From contig JARGXX010000033.1 of assembly GCA_030374765.1 (NCBI GenBank), positions 124,001-188,000 of the forward strand: a stretch of DNA of 64,000 nt, read 5' to 3'. Source of the DNA: Agarophyton chilense. Taxonomy: Eukaryota; Rhodophyta; Florideophyceae; Gracilariales; Gracilariaceae. The notes below the pieces were generated by a model. The model saw only the letters and a program-made list of their open reading frames with translations, made no database searches and was not told the origin of the DNA. Position 1 is the first letter of the stretch. The number at the start of each line of letters is the position of its first letter. Of the stretch, positions 1-9,908 are shown in pieces. The position numbers were made by a program, and so were the translations under genes.

Positions 1-1
1 A

Positions 2-3000
2 CAACCGAACCCGTCTCTGTATACGCGGCGTCAACTCGCCCTTGCGAATGGGGTTGTCTCCGTGGAACCGGAAAAACCTTTCAAGTTTTTGGTAGCCAAC
101 CTTGGAAAGACAACGCAGCATTTGGTCAAACACCAGATCCTGGGTTCTGTTCTTCCACACCCGCATGCGGTCGTACCTACAATGATCTCTATCGCAGAGG
201 TCCTTGGTGTGGCGGACCCTAAGGAGGGGGAGGACACTGCCGAAATCGCGGAAGACGGTGAGCATACGACTGCAGCTCCACACGCTGAACACTTTAAACC
301 TCAGAAGGTTACGGCCCCTATCACAGGAGCAGACCAGACGGATCTTGTTCAGGAATTGGAGAAATGGGATCTCAACCATGTACCCGCATCTCATCGGGAG
401 AAGCTGAGGCACATGCTTCGTGAATTTACCCCCATGTGGGATGGTTCCCTTGGAACTATTGGGATTACAGAACACCGCATCGACTTGTTACCGAACACTC
501 GGCCTATTGCCCAACACCCTTACAGGGCTGGACCGAAAGCTCGGGAAGAGGAGAAATCTCAGGTGGAGAAGATGCTTAAAGCGGGCGTAATTGAACCTGC
601 CCAGTCCGCTTGGGCCTCACCAGTGGTGTTAGTTCCGAAACCGGATGGATCGTGGCGTTTCTGCATCGATTACAGACGCCTGAACGAGGTAACCATTAAG
701 GATTTGTACCCGATCCCTTGGATGGACAAATACATCGACTCCCTTGAGAGCGCTACTGTTTTCTCTACCCTCGACGCCAATTCGGGCTACTGGCAAGTCC
801 CTATTAGGGAGGAAGATCGAGGCAAAACGGCTTTCGTGTGTCACCAAGGACTTTTCCGATTCCGGAGGATGCCTTTTGGGTTGACAAATGCCCCCGCAAC
901 GTTTCAACGGGCGATAGACATTCTGTTGGCTCCCTTCAAGTGGAGGACGTGTCTAGTGTATTTAGACGACATTATGGTCTTCTCCAACAACCTGGATGAC
1001 CACCTCGAACACGTCAGGGACGTAATGAAGATACTCCGCGACGCGGGAATCACCTTGAAACTCAAGAAGTGCGAGTTTTTCACCGATTCAGTTAAGTATC
1101 TGGGTCATATCATCCGTCCCGGACAGCTTTCAATCGATGAAGTACGAGTGAAATCCTTGAAGGAAGCGAAACACCCGAAAACTCAAACGGAGTTGCGATC
1201 CTTCTTAGGTCTGTGTAACGTGTATCGCCGATTCGTCCCGAACTTTGCGGATATTTCCACCCCCCTCAACAGGCTCCTGACGAAGAGGCAACCAGTTGAA
1301 CTGTAACCTTTTGGCGACGCGGAAGCGTCTGCCTTCACGGCACTGGTGAATGCCGTAACATCACCGCCAATCTTGGCTCTACCCAATCCTGGGCTCCCTT
1401 ACGAAGTGGACACCGATGCTAGTGCAAACCAAGCAGGGTGTGCACTGTTCCAATTCTCTGAGGATGGTGAACATCACCCTATTGGGTACTGGTCACGTTC
1501 CATGAATGTCCATGAAAGGAACTACTCGGTCTCCGAGAAAGAAAGTTTAGCCGTTGTGTGGGCCTTAGCTACACTTCGCCCCTATCTGATGGGTACTCGT
1601 TTCAAAGTCCATACGGACCACGCATGCTTGCGTTGGCTCCTGGAGATCTCCGAACCCTCAGGCCGCATTATGCGCTGGCGTCTCCGACTGTCGGAATTCG
1701 ACTTTGAGATCCTGTACAAGAAAGGGAAGCTGAACACTCAGGCTGATGCACTATCCCGCTTGGGAACCACAGCGGAAACGGAACCCTACGAGGACGATGA
1801 CATCCCATGTTTTATGGTATCGGACCTCGAGGGAGGAGCTCAACCGCTGACGGATGATGTTTGTGACGATATACTCGTCAACGAGAGTCTGGATTCGCCG
1901 ACCGGCTCTTTTATACCTATCTCTCCAGAGGAGATGATACGCGAGCAACAGCTCGACCCATTCTGTACACGGATTCGGGCTCGCCTCAACGGAGGATTTC
2001 AGTTACCTTTCGAGGACGACGATCAGGGTTACCTAATCAGGACCGTTGGACCTCGCCCGAGGATAGTGGAGCCGCACACCCTACAACAGAGGGTATTACA
2101 CCTCACTCAATATGTGAAGGTTGGCGCCCACCCCGGGGAAAGAAAACTGTACCTCACGTTGAGAAGGGACTTTTACTGGCCGGCAATGGCATTCGATTGT
2201 TACGCCGTCAGACGGGCCTGCGCCAATTGCGCCAAGAATGACGTCAAACTTCGGAAGCACTCTAAGAAGTTGACGCTGTTCCTGGCACGGGCTCCACTCG
2301 AATTCGTGGCCATAAACATCCTAGGGGAGTTTATCAGGACGCCCCGAGGTCATCGGTATCTGCTTGTCATTTCTGACAGATTCTCTATGCTAACGAGAAC
2401 TGTGCCGCTGAAGCGGATCACCGCCGCTACCGTCGCGCAAGCGTTCGTGACCAATTGGGTGTTCGTATATGGACCGCCGGTGCAGTTGTTATCCGACAAC
2501 GGAGGGCAATTCGCATCAAAGTTCTTTCAGGATGTATGTCGAATCCTTGATGTAAGGAATTTATTTGTTACTACGTATCACCCTCAGGGGAATGGCCAGG
2601 TGGAGAGGTTTAACCGCACGATACTCAACGCTTTGAGATCGTATGTTGCGGATCACCCCAAAAATTGGGACTTGTACACAGACGCTATCACGTATGCATA
2701 CAACACCCAGGTACATCGGGTTATATCGTTATCCCCATTCGAACTGGTACTGTCGAGGACACCGCCGCCGGTCGCCATCGAGGCTCAACCGACGCTGTCG
2801 ACGTACCCGTCACCGGGATTGTACCGAGAAGCCTGGAAGGAGTGGCTTACGAAGATGGTGCCGATAGCCCGGAAAGCAATGGATAAAGCTCAACGCGCCT
2901 ACAGGAAGGACTTTGACAATCGGGTTCGCAAACCTCTACCTCTGGTGGAGCCCGACGACTTCGTCTTCCTTCGAAAGGAATACTACCATCCTGAAAAGGA

Positions 3001-3781
3001 ACGTAGGCACAAGCTTTCGCCAATTGTGGACGGACCCTATCGTGTGGTTTCTGTAGACCCGAACACGGTGGTATTGGATATCGCTAACCGCCACGAACGG
3101 ATCTCCAGGGACCGCATCACACGAGCGCCCAACCCAAATGTGGAAGTGGTGTCGGCACCAACGCCCTCCACAGGGGATGATTCAACGGAAGTTAACCCGT
3201 CAGGCGGAGATTCGAACACCCGCCCCGTTATACTTCCGCACCCGGAACGTGGTTTAACCGACCTACCGGAAACTTCGGATGCTCCCGAACCTGGGCCCGC
3301 TCCCTCAAGGGCCCAGCCAACGAACTCTTACAGAGTTACTCCCCCACCGGAGGTAATCAAGCCTCCTGGCTCTCCGCCTAAGGAGGGGGAGGAGGACTTA
3401 GTTCCTTCGCAGGACGATGTTTTGGCGTCAGCCAGTCGCCCTAACAGGGAATCTAGTTCTCACAGTGAGACGGCGAGCCCGACCGAGCCGGCGACAGAGA
3501 AGTCACAACCCCAGCGTATGGATAGCGACATCACCGCCGACCCAGCCGAGCACGACGTCAGAAAAGATGACGAAAACCCGCCTAGGGAGAGTCGTGTGGA
3601 GAACTCCGCACCCGGAACGCCTACAGAGCCGATGATCACCCGACGCCGCGGAAGAGACACTAAGGTGTCGCACACTCAAACCCCGCTTTCTCGCGAACGA
3701 GCTGTGTCAGCGGACCCGCACGGGGAAGACCTCGACGACGAGGTTGACCAAATTTGGCTCTCCGTTATTGAATGGGAATAG
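2..3781 (+). pseudogene. Ty3/gypsy pol (RT, RNase H, integrase), left element
   Basis: This is the pol polyprotein of a Ty3/gypsy chromovirus. Its protease part lies outside the window, and the frame is already open at base 2. The order is RT (YLDD active site near 955-970), RNase H (TDAS near 1412, SEKES near 1538, TDHA near 1614), integrase zinc finger (H-x-H near 2097-2130, CxxC near 2219-2230), the integrase core, then a GPYRVV (GPY/F) module near 3030 and a Pro/Glu-rich tail. The frame is broken once, by TAA at 1304-1306, and continues at once in the same frame through RNase H. The first integrase catalytic Asp is replaced by Asn (AAC at 2315-2317, context FVAINIL); the second (LLSDNGGQF) and the Glu (VERFNRT) are present. 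It runs opposite to the gypsy copies in the array and is a diverged relative of them. It is probably inactive. Confidence 0.93.
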
Positions 3782-4330
3782 GAACTCCTATGGAGACACT
3801 GGAACCCTCAGGAATGGGAAAGAAATGAGTGAGACCCGTCGGGGACAGCTCAGGAGAGTGCTAGCGCGTGTCGGAAGAGCCATCTCACATCCGCTTGCGG
3901 AGTGGCAACCGGCGCCCGCGCATTTATGTGGCACACGTCGAATGGCACCGAGCCAATCAAAAGGCTCTGACAACCAACCGTCGGGCAAACCGCCTCCGTC
4001 GCACGGCGCGTTGCACAAGAGCAACCTTCGTCTCCGTAGCTCGGGTTGACGTTGAAGTCTTACCCCCTGAGATTGGAGACGCTACCGCGTCGCGGTTTCT
4101 CAACCGTCACGGAATCTAAGAACACTGTTGTTATCGGGAAGATCTCAGCTTTAAGAAGAACCCAAAACTGGGCCGTTTTGACTCCGTAGACGGAAGTTAC
4201 AACGTAGCCCACAGGCCACTCGGCGCCGTTTGGACGAAGTGCTGAGACCCGCTCGCAACACGGAAAAGAACCCACCGGGGTGTGTCTAGACCCTACGTTG
4301 ACACCCTCAAGGGAACTAGAGCGTTCCAAG
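3782..4330 (+). other. Degraded pol/chromodomain linker
   Basis: No intact gene is seen. After the pol stop the same frame runs only about 16 codons to a TGA. A separate frame that leads into the chromodomain is open from about 4200. Positions 3889-3922 hold a 34-base segment that recurs with three changes at 5118-5151. Confidence 0.4.
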
Positions 4331-4570
4331 ATGGAAGAGAAGCCCGAACAGGGAAAAGTGTACCCGCAGTAATTCGTTATCGATCGCATCGTGCGTCACA
4401 TCTACACCCCCGAGGGAGAAGTCCGCTACCAAGTCCGATGGTACGGATTCTCGCCTGATGAGGATACAGTGGAACCCATTGAGCACCTTCCGAGGTCTAA
4501 GGTTTTATCCTATCACCGACGCGCTCGGGTAACCTTGCCCCCAAGTCTGGATCGTGCCCAAGTCGGTTAA
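4331..4570 (+). pseudogene. Chromodomain tail of the left gypsy element
   Basis: An 80-codon frame opens at ATG 4331, has an in-frame TAA at 4370-4372 and ends at TAA 4568-4570. After the internal stop it reads as a chromodomain: FVIDRIVRH, then VRYQVRWYGF, then DEDTVEPIEHLP. Chromodomains at the integrase C-terminus define chromoviruses and steer insertion toward marked histones. The usual Trp of the TWEP motif is Val here, so the aromatic cage is incomplete, as in some group II chromodomains. The frame can be followed upstream to about 4200 with further stops, so the link to the pol end at 3781 is degraded. The chromodomain identity is firm from the motif; function is doubtful. Confidence 0.75.
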
Positions 4571-4740
4571 GCCACCACGGGAACTGTTGTGGATGGGACC
4601 TCGAACTGAGGAAGATGTTGGACCTCTGAAGAGGAATTGAGGAGAGTATCCTGAAGAACACGTATTGAGAGGTAATGTCTACTGGCCCTCGGCCTAGCGC
4701 CGTTAACCGGGGAACACAGCACCGGTTATCGGGACAGTTT

Positions 4741-4910
4741 ATGATGAAAAAAAGGAAAAGAAGACCCACGAAGTGGAGAAGAAGATTAAGAAGAAGATTG
4801 GACCCTAGGAAAGGAAGAAGATGAAGACGAAGATGAAGAAGATCCTAAGAAGGAATGAAGAAGACGAAGTAGACGTTAAGATCCTAGGAAGGAAGAAGAA
4901 AAGAAGTTAT
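4741..4910 (+). other. Purine-rich tract downstream of the left gypsy
   Basis: About 170 bases of almost pure A/G on the plus strand (GAAGAAGAT-like runs). It lies just 3' of the chromodomain, where a gypsy element carries its polypurine tract for plus-strand priming. It is far longer than a functional tract, so part is probably simple-sequence expansion. Apparent Lys/Arg-rich reading frames here are low-complexity artefacts. Confidence 0.45.
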
Positions 4911-5289
4911 GCAAATATCAGAAGTTTACTATTGTCGCCAAGCTATGGACTCTACAATTGCCCGAAGGCGGAACTACGGAAAGCCCAAGGAGGGACCCGC
5001 CCCACCGTTGGGATTCTGACCCTGATGGTACGCCGAGGCGAAAGCCAACATCTGGCTCACATCCGTCATACCCGGGGGAATCGGAATACCCGCGTTCACG
5101 AGGCCTTGTCGCACACTATCCGCTTGCGGAGTGGCAGCCGGTGCCTGCGCAAGGGTGTTCACACCCCACCCGGGGGGAGCAGATGGTCAAAGCGTGACCT
5201 CTCCAATCGCTGGTAGGCCAGAGCCGCCATCGCTGCGCGCGCCTTGTCCAGGGACTCCCCGCGACCGCGGTATAGATACTGAGGCTCTA
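4911..5289 (-). other. Left flank of the tandem array, unassigned
   Basis: No recognised gene. The minus strand has a 62-codon frame (5162 to 4974) with Gln/Pro/Ala-rich composition. It overlaps by ATGA the end of a frame that reads in from the broken gypsy RT (5506 to 5159). The plus strand carries the recurrence of the 34-base segment at 5118-5151. This could be the remnant of another retroelement gag or LTR. Confidence 0.3.
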
Positions 5290-6808
5290 TGGCATCCAGG
5301 GATGTAAAGACGGTGGCGGTGCCCAGCGAATCAATGTACTCGTCCATTCTTGAGATTGGATACACGTCCTTGACGGTGACGGCATTCAACCGACGGTAGT
5401 CGACGCAAAACCTCCAGGAACCATCCTGCTTTGAAGCCAGTACTACTGGAGAAGCCCACGGCGACTGAGCCGGTTCAATGACTCCTGCCCTAAGCATTTT
5501 ATCCACTTGTGCCTTTTCCTCCGCGCGTGCGGCGGGTCCGGCACGTTATGGGTGCTGAGAAATGGGTCGGGTGTCCGGTAGCAAATCAATCCGATGTTCC
5601 GTAGTGGCAATCTCACCAAGGGAGCCGTCCCACATAGTGGTGAAGTCCCTTAAAAGTTCTCGCAATCGATGGCGGTATGACTCCGGGACGTGGCTGAGAT
5701 CCAGGTCCTCGAGTTCTAGGACTTGATCGGGGCGGTCACCACTCTTTGGAACGGCCTGCGTCCCTGATGGTACAGGTTGAACTCGGGTTACCGGCGATGA
5801 AACGGGTTCCGGGCTGTCCCCCTCCTTAGAGTGAACAAGTCCGAGAACGTCAGCTGCAGTCAGCTTTGTCGGCACCATAGCGATGGGGTGCGGCATGACG
5901 GACCCTATCACTTGGTCCTTCACCAGATACTAGGGTACAGTCCCTAGATTGGCGATCAGCACGTGAAATGGTTGGTTCGGCTCCACATGGGCGATTCCAT
6001 TCCCAATTGCGAGGCTGTGCCTGTCATACACTGACCACAATGGTTGCAAGACCCGGAGTCCGTGTTGAAGGGAGGTTACTTTCACCATCATTTAGGACTC
6101 AGGCGGGACGCACAACGACGCTGCGACGCGGGGCTTATTAGATTCACGGTTATCCGGTCCAAGTCCCTCTGCTGCCGGTAGCGGGACATGCTTTTTCGTG
6201 GCACGCCGAAGCGGACGACGAACGATCGGAGTGGACGATCCATCCTCCATCTCGACACGCCGTTGGCGGGGGAAGATCGCTTCGACGAAACGGTCGCAAA
6301 AGTCACAACCCAAGATGACTGGGGCGGCTAATTTCAGACATACGACGAAGTCGAGTTTCACCACGCGAGTGCCAACGCGGACTACCAGTTCTATGAACTT
6401 CACCGTATCCAACGGTTTGTTGTTCGCGTCAGCGACCTCCGGGACTTGGCCGCGGCGGATCCTAGACTGCAAAGCAGGCGGTAACACTTCCTCCACGACA
6501 AAGTTCGGACCGGCACCAGTGTCTAAGACAGTAAAGTGTCGCACCATAAACTGGTGTGAAAGGCCAAGGTCAGCATAGACCTTGTAGTTTCTTTTGGTCA
6601 TCACCACAACTATATCCGGGAACCGGTTATGGGAGAAAAGTTTCCACGGACGACGCAGAACAATAAAGTGTTCCGAGTTCACGTCATTGACGGCCTCTTT
6701 CCTTGAAAGGATTTTGACCGGGGAGCGAGGCTTGGACGCCTCGGGCGCCGTCGACCTTGACTCTGTAGGCGCCCCTCCTTGAGAGGAGACTCCCACATTT
6801 AGTTTTTC
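5290..6808 (-). pseudogene. Gypsy protease and start of RT, copy 1
   Basis: Aspartic protease with LDTGAG active site and the ILGCDF motif, then the linker and the first part of RT. Stops: TAA at 6092-6094 (CAA in copies 2 and 3), TAG near 5930, and TAA near 5546, all in one frame. The codon that is TGA in copies 2 and 3 (24957-24959) is still CGA here (5783-5785). RT breaks at 5290 after the TSLDA motif and reads into foreign sequence to a stop at 5159. Confidence 0.82.
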
Positions 6809-6825
6809 TGGGCCTGCTCCGCCGG
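6785..6825 (-). promoter_or_regulatory. Candidate -1 frameshift site, gypsy copy 1
   Basis: The last gag codons are CAG AAA AAC TAA (heptamer G AAA AAC at 6808-6802, minus strand). Protease/pol is open in the -1 frame exactly from this point. Downstream sequence can pair GGGCGCC with GGCGCCC across an 18-base loop, and a small CCTC/GAGG hairpin lies closer. Confidence 0.5.
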
Positions 6826-8937
6826 AGGCGGCTGCTCAGGACGTTGAGCGGGCAACGCCGGGGCATCAGGTCCAGAAGGTTCCGCAGAAGCGGTGGGGTG
6901 ACCCACCACGTCGGTGACACGGGATTCCGGTGCAGGTACCATCCGAGCTTGGGGACGCGACACGTGACGTAGAACATCCGTTCGAGCACGGATATACGAT
7001 GCAATCGGAACAGCTGCTTTGTCCTCCAGGGATAGGGCCTCGTAATTGACTACGACTTGTGCCCATTCTCGGAGAGACAACACAGACTGTGGACAAGTAC
7101 GGCCTGGTTTGTAGCAGAGATAACAAAATAGGCCAAAAGCCGGTGTTGGGTGGCGAGGCTCAGCGAACTTCACCGCTGGGCGGGTATCTCTCCAACCAGG
7201 ACGCGAAAAGCGGTGAATACCACTCTCATGTGGGACGCGTGGCGCACGGACGCGACCATTATCCGCATAGAGTAGCGTGTCATCCTCAATCACGTATTGT
7301 GACTCGTCCAAGGTTGAAAGTAACTCCGTTGTCGGGATGTAATGAACGTCGCTTTGGGCTAGCTGCACGTTATCATAATCTCTTCGAGAGGCCTGTTCGT
7401 CGATCATCGAAGCTGACGGGGTACCCGGTTGTAACATCAACGCTTTTGCGGACCTAACCCTGGATCCAGGAGTGCGTGCGCGCAGGACTTCACCTTCTGC
7501 GCGAGCAAACTGCACTAGTTCCAAACATGTGGCTTTAGGTCTATCTTCTCGACGTCGAGCAACAAGAGTCCGGATCGCCGGGTCAAAACCATCGACAAAC
7601 ATGGTACAACGCTCTTCAGCGGGGCTAACATTGCCACAGCGGTGGAAGGCCTTGTTAAGGCGCGACGAATAATCGGTTTCCGACTCGCCTGGACGTTGGC
7701 GAGTGTCCCGCAGGGCGCGTATCGCCTGCTGAATGGCGGAGTTAGTAGCATACGACCTCAGGAGGTACTGAACTGCTTCAGGCCAGCATGTGACCCCTCC
7801 TTTGGAGGCGCGTGATGTACCTCTGACAGAGTGATACTGGTCTTCTGCAAGCCCACGTAAGAAGTACGGTAAGGCAATGTAGGCCTGTCCCTCATTCATT
7901 CCGAGGATGTCAGCTTCCGCGACAAAGCGTGCCAAGAAATCCAACACCAATATCGGGTCTTCTCCAGAACACAACTGGTTGCGAAGTGAGAGCTGCATTC
8001 GCTTAATGCAGTCCTTCACTCTTCCCGTACAACGAGGTAAACGATCCAAAGAGGAGTCCTCCAAACGGTAGTACCGGTATTATAAGAGATTCGTAAAGAG
8101 CGAATTGGTCGGTTTCAGCTCCTTCAACCCTATGTGTTTCCTTCCCTACCTGCGAGCGCGGATCACATTATGGGTGGCTGTTGACCGCTTAGAGCGTGAG
8201 GAACGCTCAGGGCGAGCTACTTCCGCCAATGAATCGGAAGAGTCGGACTCCGAGGACGAGTAATCCGACGGTTCGGGATCCGTGTTTCTTCGCTTTCTTC
8301 GAGCCTGGCGGTTTTCTTCCTTATTTCTTTTGTGGGATACTGCAACCGGCTCGGCCGGATCATCCCCCGACATTAGGGTTTGTTCCAACGTCTCGAGACG
8401 GCTTCGGACGCGCGAGAACTTGTCCGTGACGTCCTTGACAAAGGCCGAGGGTCCACCAAGGGACTCTAGAATCGAGTTCACATCCGCACGGAGGACACGG
8501 AGGTCCTCAGAAAAATCCTGCGTAGCAGTGTCATCCGCCTTCTTGCGAAGGGAATCAAACTCCTCTGCAAGGATGACTTGAGCTTCCCGCATAGAGCGGA
8601 GCTGGTCTTCCACAGCTGCAAATCTGGGATGGAGGGTGACATCCCTAGCAGGGGAGAGCATCTGGGCGGCGGCAGACGCCGGTCCTGCTCCACTTGCTGG
8701 GGGTGTCGAATCAGAGACAGGAGGTCTCGAGGTCCTTCCACCTGGCACGCCAGTCGATCCACCGGTACGAGACCGTGAACGGACCGGGATACGAGATGGT
8801 TGGGATGGTTCCGGTGCACCGGTTTGACTCCGCATCCTTGGACGGTCTTTGTACGACATGAGATCGGAATCCGTTACAAAGTGAATATCTGAACCTGATC
8901 GGCTAGTGGGGCCAAGAAACTTCCTCAAAGAGGGCAA
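6799..8937 (-). pseudogene. Gypsy gag, copy 1
   Basis: Gag frame from 8937 to the stop at 6799, single frame. The N-terminal 263 codons are Ser/Arg/Glu-rich with a likely coiled coil in the middle. After in-frame TAG (8146-8148) and TAA (about 8086) the frame continues as a capsid-like segment (QYLLRSYATN, FHRCGNVSPAEERC). It then has a short Cys cluster CYLCYKPGRTC that may be a relic zinc knuckle, and a Pro/Ala-rich tail ending AEQAQKN. Unlike copies 2 and 3, the Cys codon (TGT) in this cluster is intact here, so capsid to tail is one 421-codon frame. Ty3/gypsy gag assembles the RNA-packaging particle. Confidence 0.8.
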
Positions 8938-9908
8938 CTGAGATCAACCTCAATTTGTGAGTCCTCTTTCCGATTACTCGTGACTGATTGTGCCCGACTC
9001 AAAGTTCTAAGTCGGGAGACCAGTTTATAGGACAACGCTTGGAGTGGAGACACCGCGAAGATGTTCGGGATCTTCCTCTCTTGAGAGACACCCCTCAGGC
9101 GGAGGAGACGCGTCTCAGCGGAGCACAGAAACAGAGCCACTCCGGAAAGGCACGACGGAGTCGGGTGTAAGACCGAGGCCAATCCGGCGGGATATACCTA
9201 GATTGTTTAGGTGAGCACGGCACAGTTCGGGGTGTGACCAATCCTAGGCGGAGCGGTCTCACGGCGATTGTCAGAAAAGGAGGGAGGAAACACTCGTATG
9301 AGTTGGACGAGCGGGGTGAGTGGGGCGGCCACTCACGAGAGCCAAAAAGGAGAACAAGAGGAAAACGGAGCGAAACCCTATAGAGGGGCGAGACTACGAC
9401 AAGTGTCGGCGATTAAATATGAACCCACGGTGGTGGTAGCACTCTGGTCGACAGAGGGATGGATGAACTAACGTGCAACGGGCGCTCACGCAGTATGCGG
9501 TGAAGACACGCCGAAGGCGAAAAGTTCAGAGCCAAGACTCCCTCCTTCGGATCTCCCAAGAGGATGTTTACTGGAGAGTCGTGCTCAACCTCCTAAGTAG
9601 TGTGGCGCGCGGCCCCTGACAGTGGGCGCGCGCCCGAACAATAGTCACTAAATAGCGATAGCGTAGCTAAATAAATACGAAATAATACTAAATAATACTA
9701 ACCATTAGGTAGAATCCGGGCCACGTGTGGCACGCCTCGCACTCGAGCGTCGGCATCCGTGCAGTCTACGTGTTCTATCAGTGCGCACCTCCGGTCCTTA
9801 CCGGCTGTCGGCACGCAATAGCGGTATAGCTTGTCATAGACCAAGCTAGTCCTCAAGCGAGCGAAATCTCTAAGTCCCGGAGAAGAAACCCCATTGAAGG
9901 GCATTGCA
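8938..9908 (-). other. Gypsy copy 1 5' LTR / leader region
   Basis: About 970 bases precede gag on the minus strand and belong to the element in all three copies. They contain an AT-rich stretch (9656-9700, TAAATAAATA with repeated AATACTA), a GC-rich inverted segment GGCGCGCG/CGCGCGCC near 9604-9634, and a CTATAGGG sequence near 9380. No second LTR copy is left to fix the LTR edges, and no primer site could be matched to a tRNA. Confidence 0.5.

Larger units (their letters stand above)
5290..9908 (-). mobile_element. Ty3/gypsy element, copy 1 (3' truncated)
   Basis: Contains leader/5' LTR region, gag, protease and the start of RT, read on the minus strand. It stops abruptly at 5290 in the middle of RT, where the tandem array begins. 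The 5' end is placed at 9908 because copia RT homology ends there and a TGCAATG start, LTR-like in opening with TG, follows. RNase H, integrase and the 3' LTR are missing. Confidence 0.85.

Noticed and set aside
4821-5216. Lys/Arg-rich plus-strand protein
   Set aside because: It is a translation of the purine tract and has no domain content beyond it.
8196-8827. Plus-strand frames opposite gypsy gag
   Set aside because: Antisense shadows of gag, repeated in all copies with no motif of their own.
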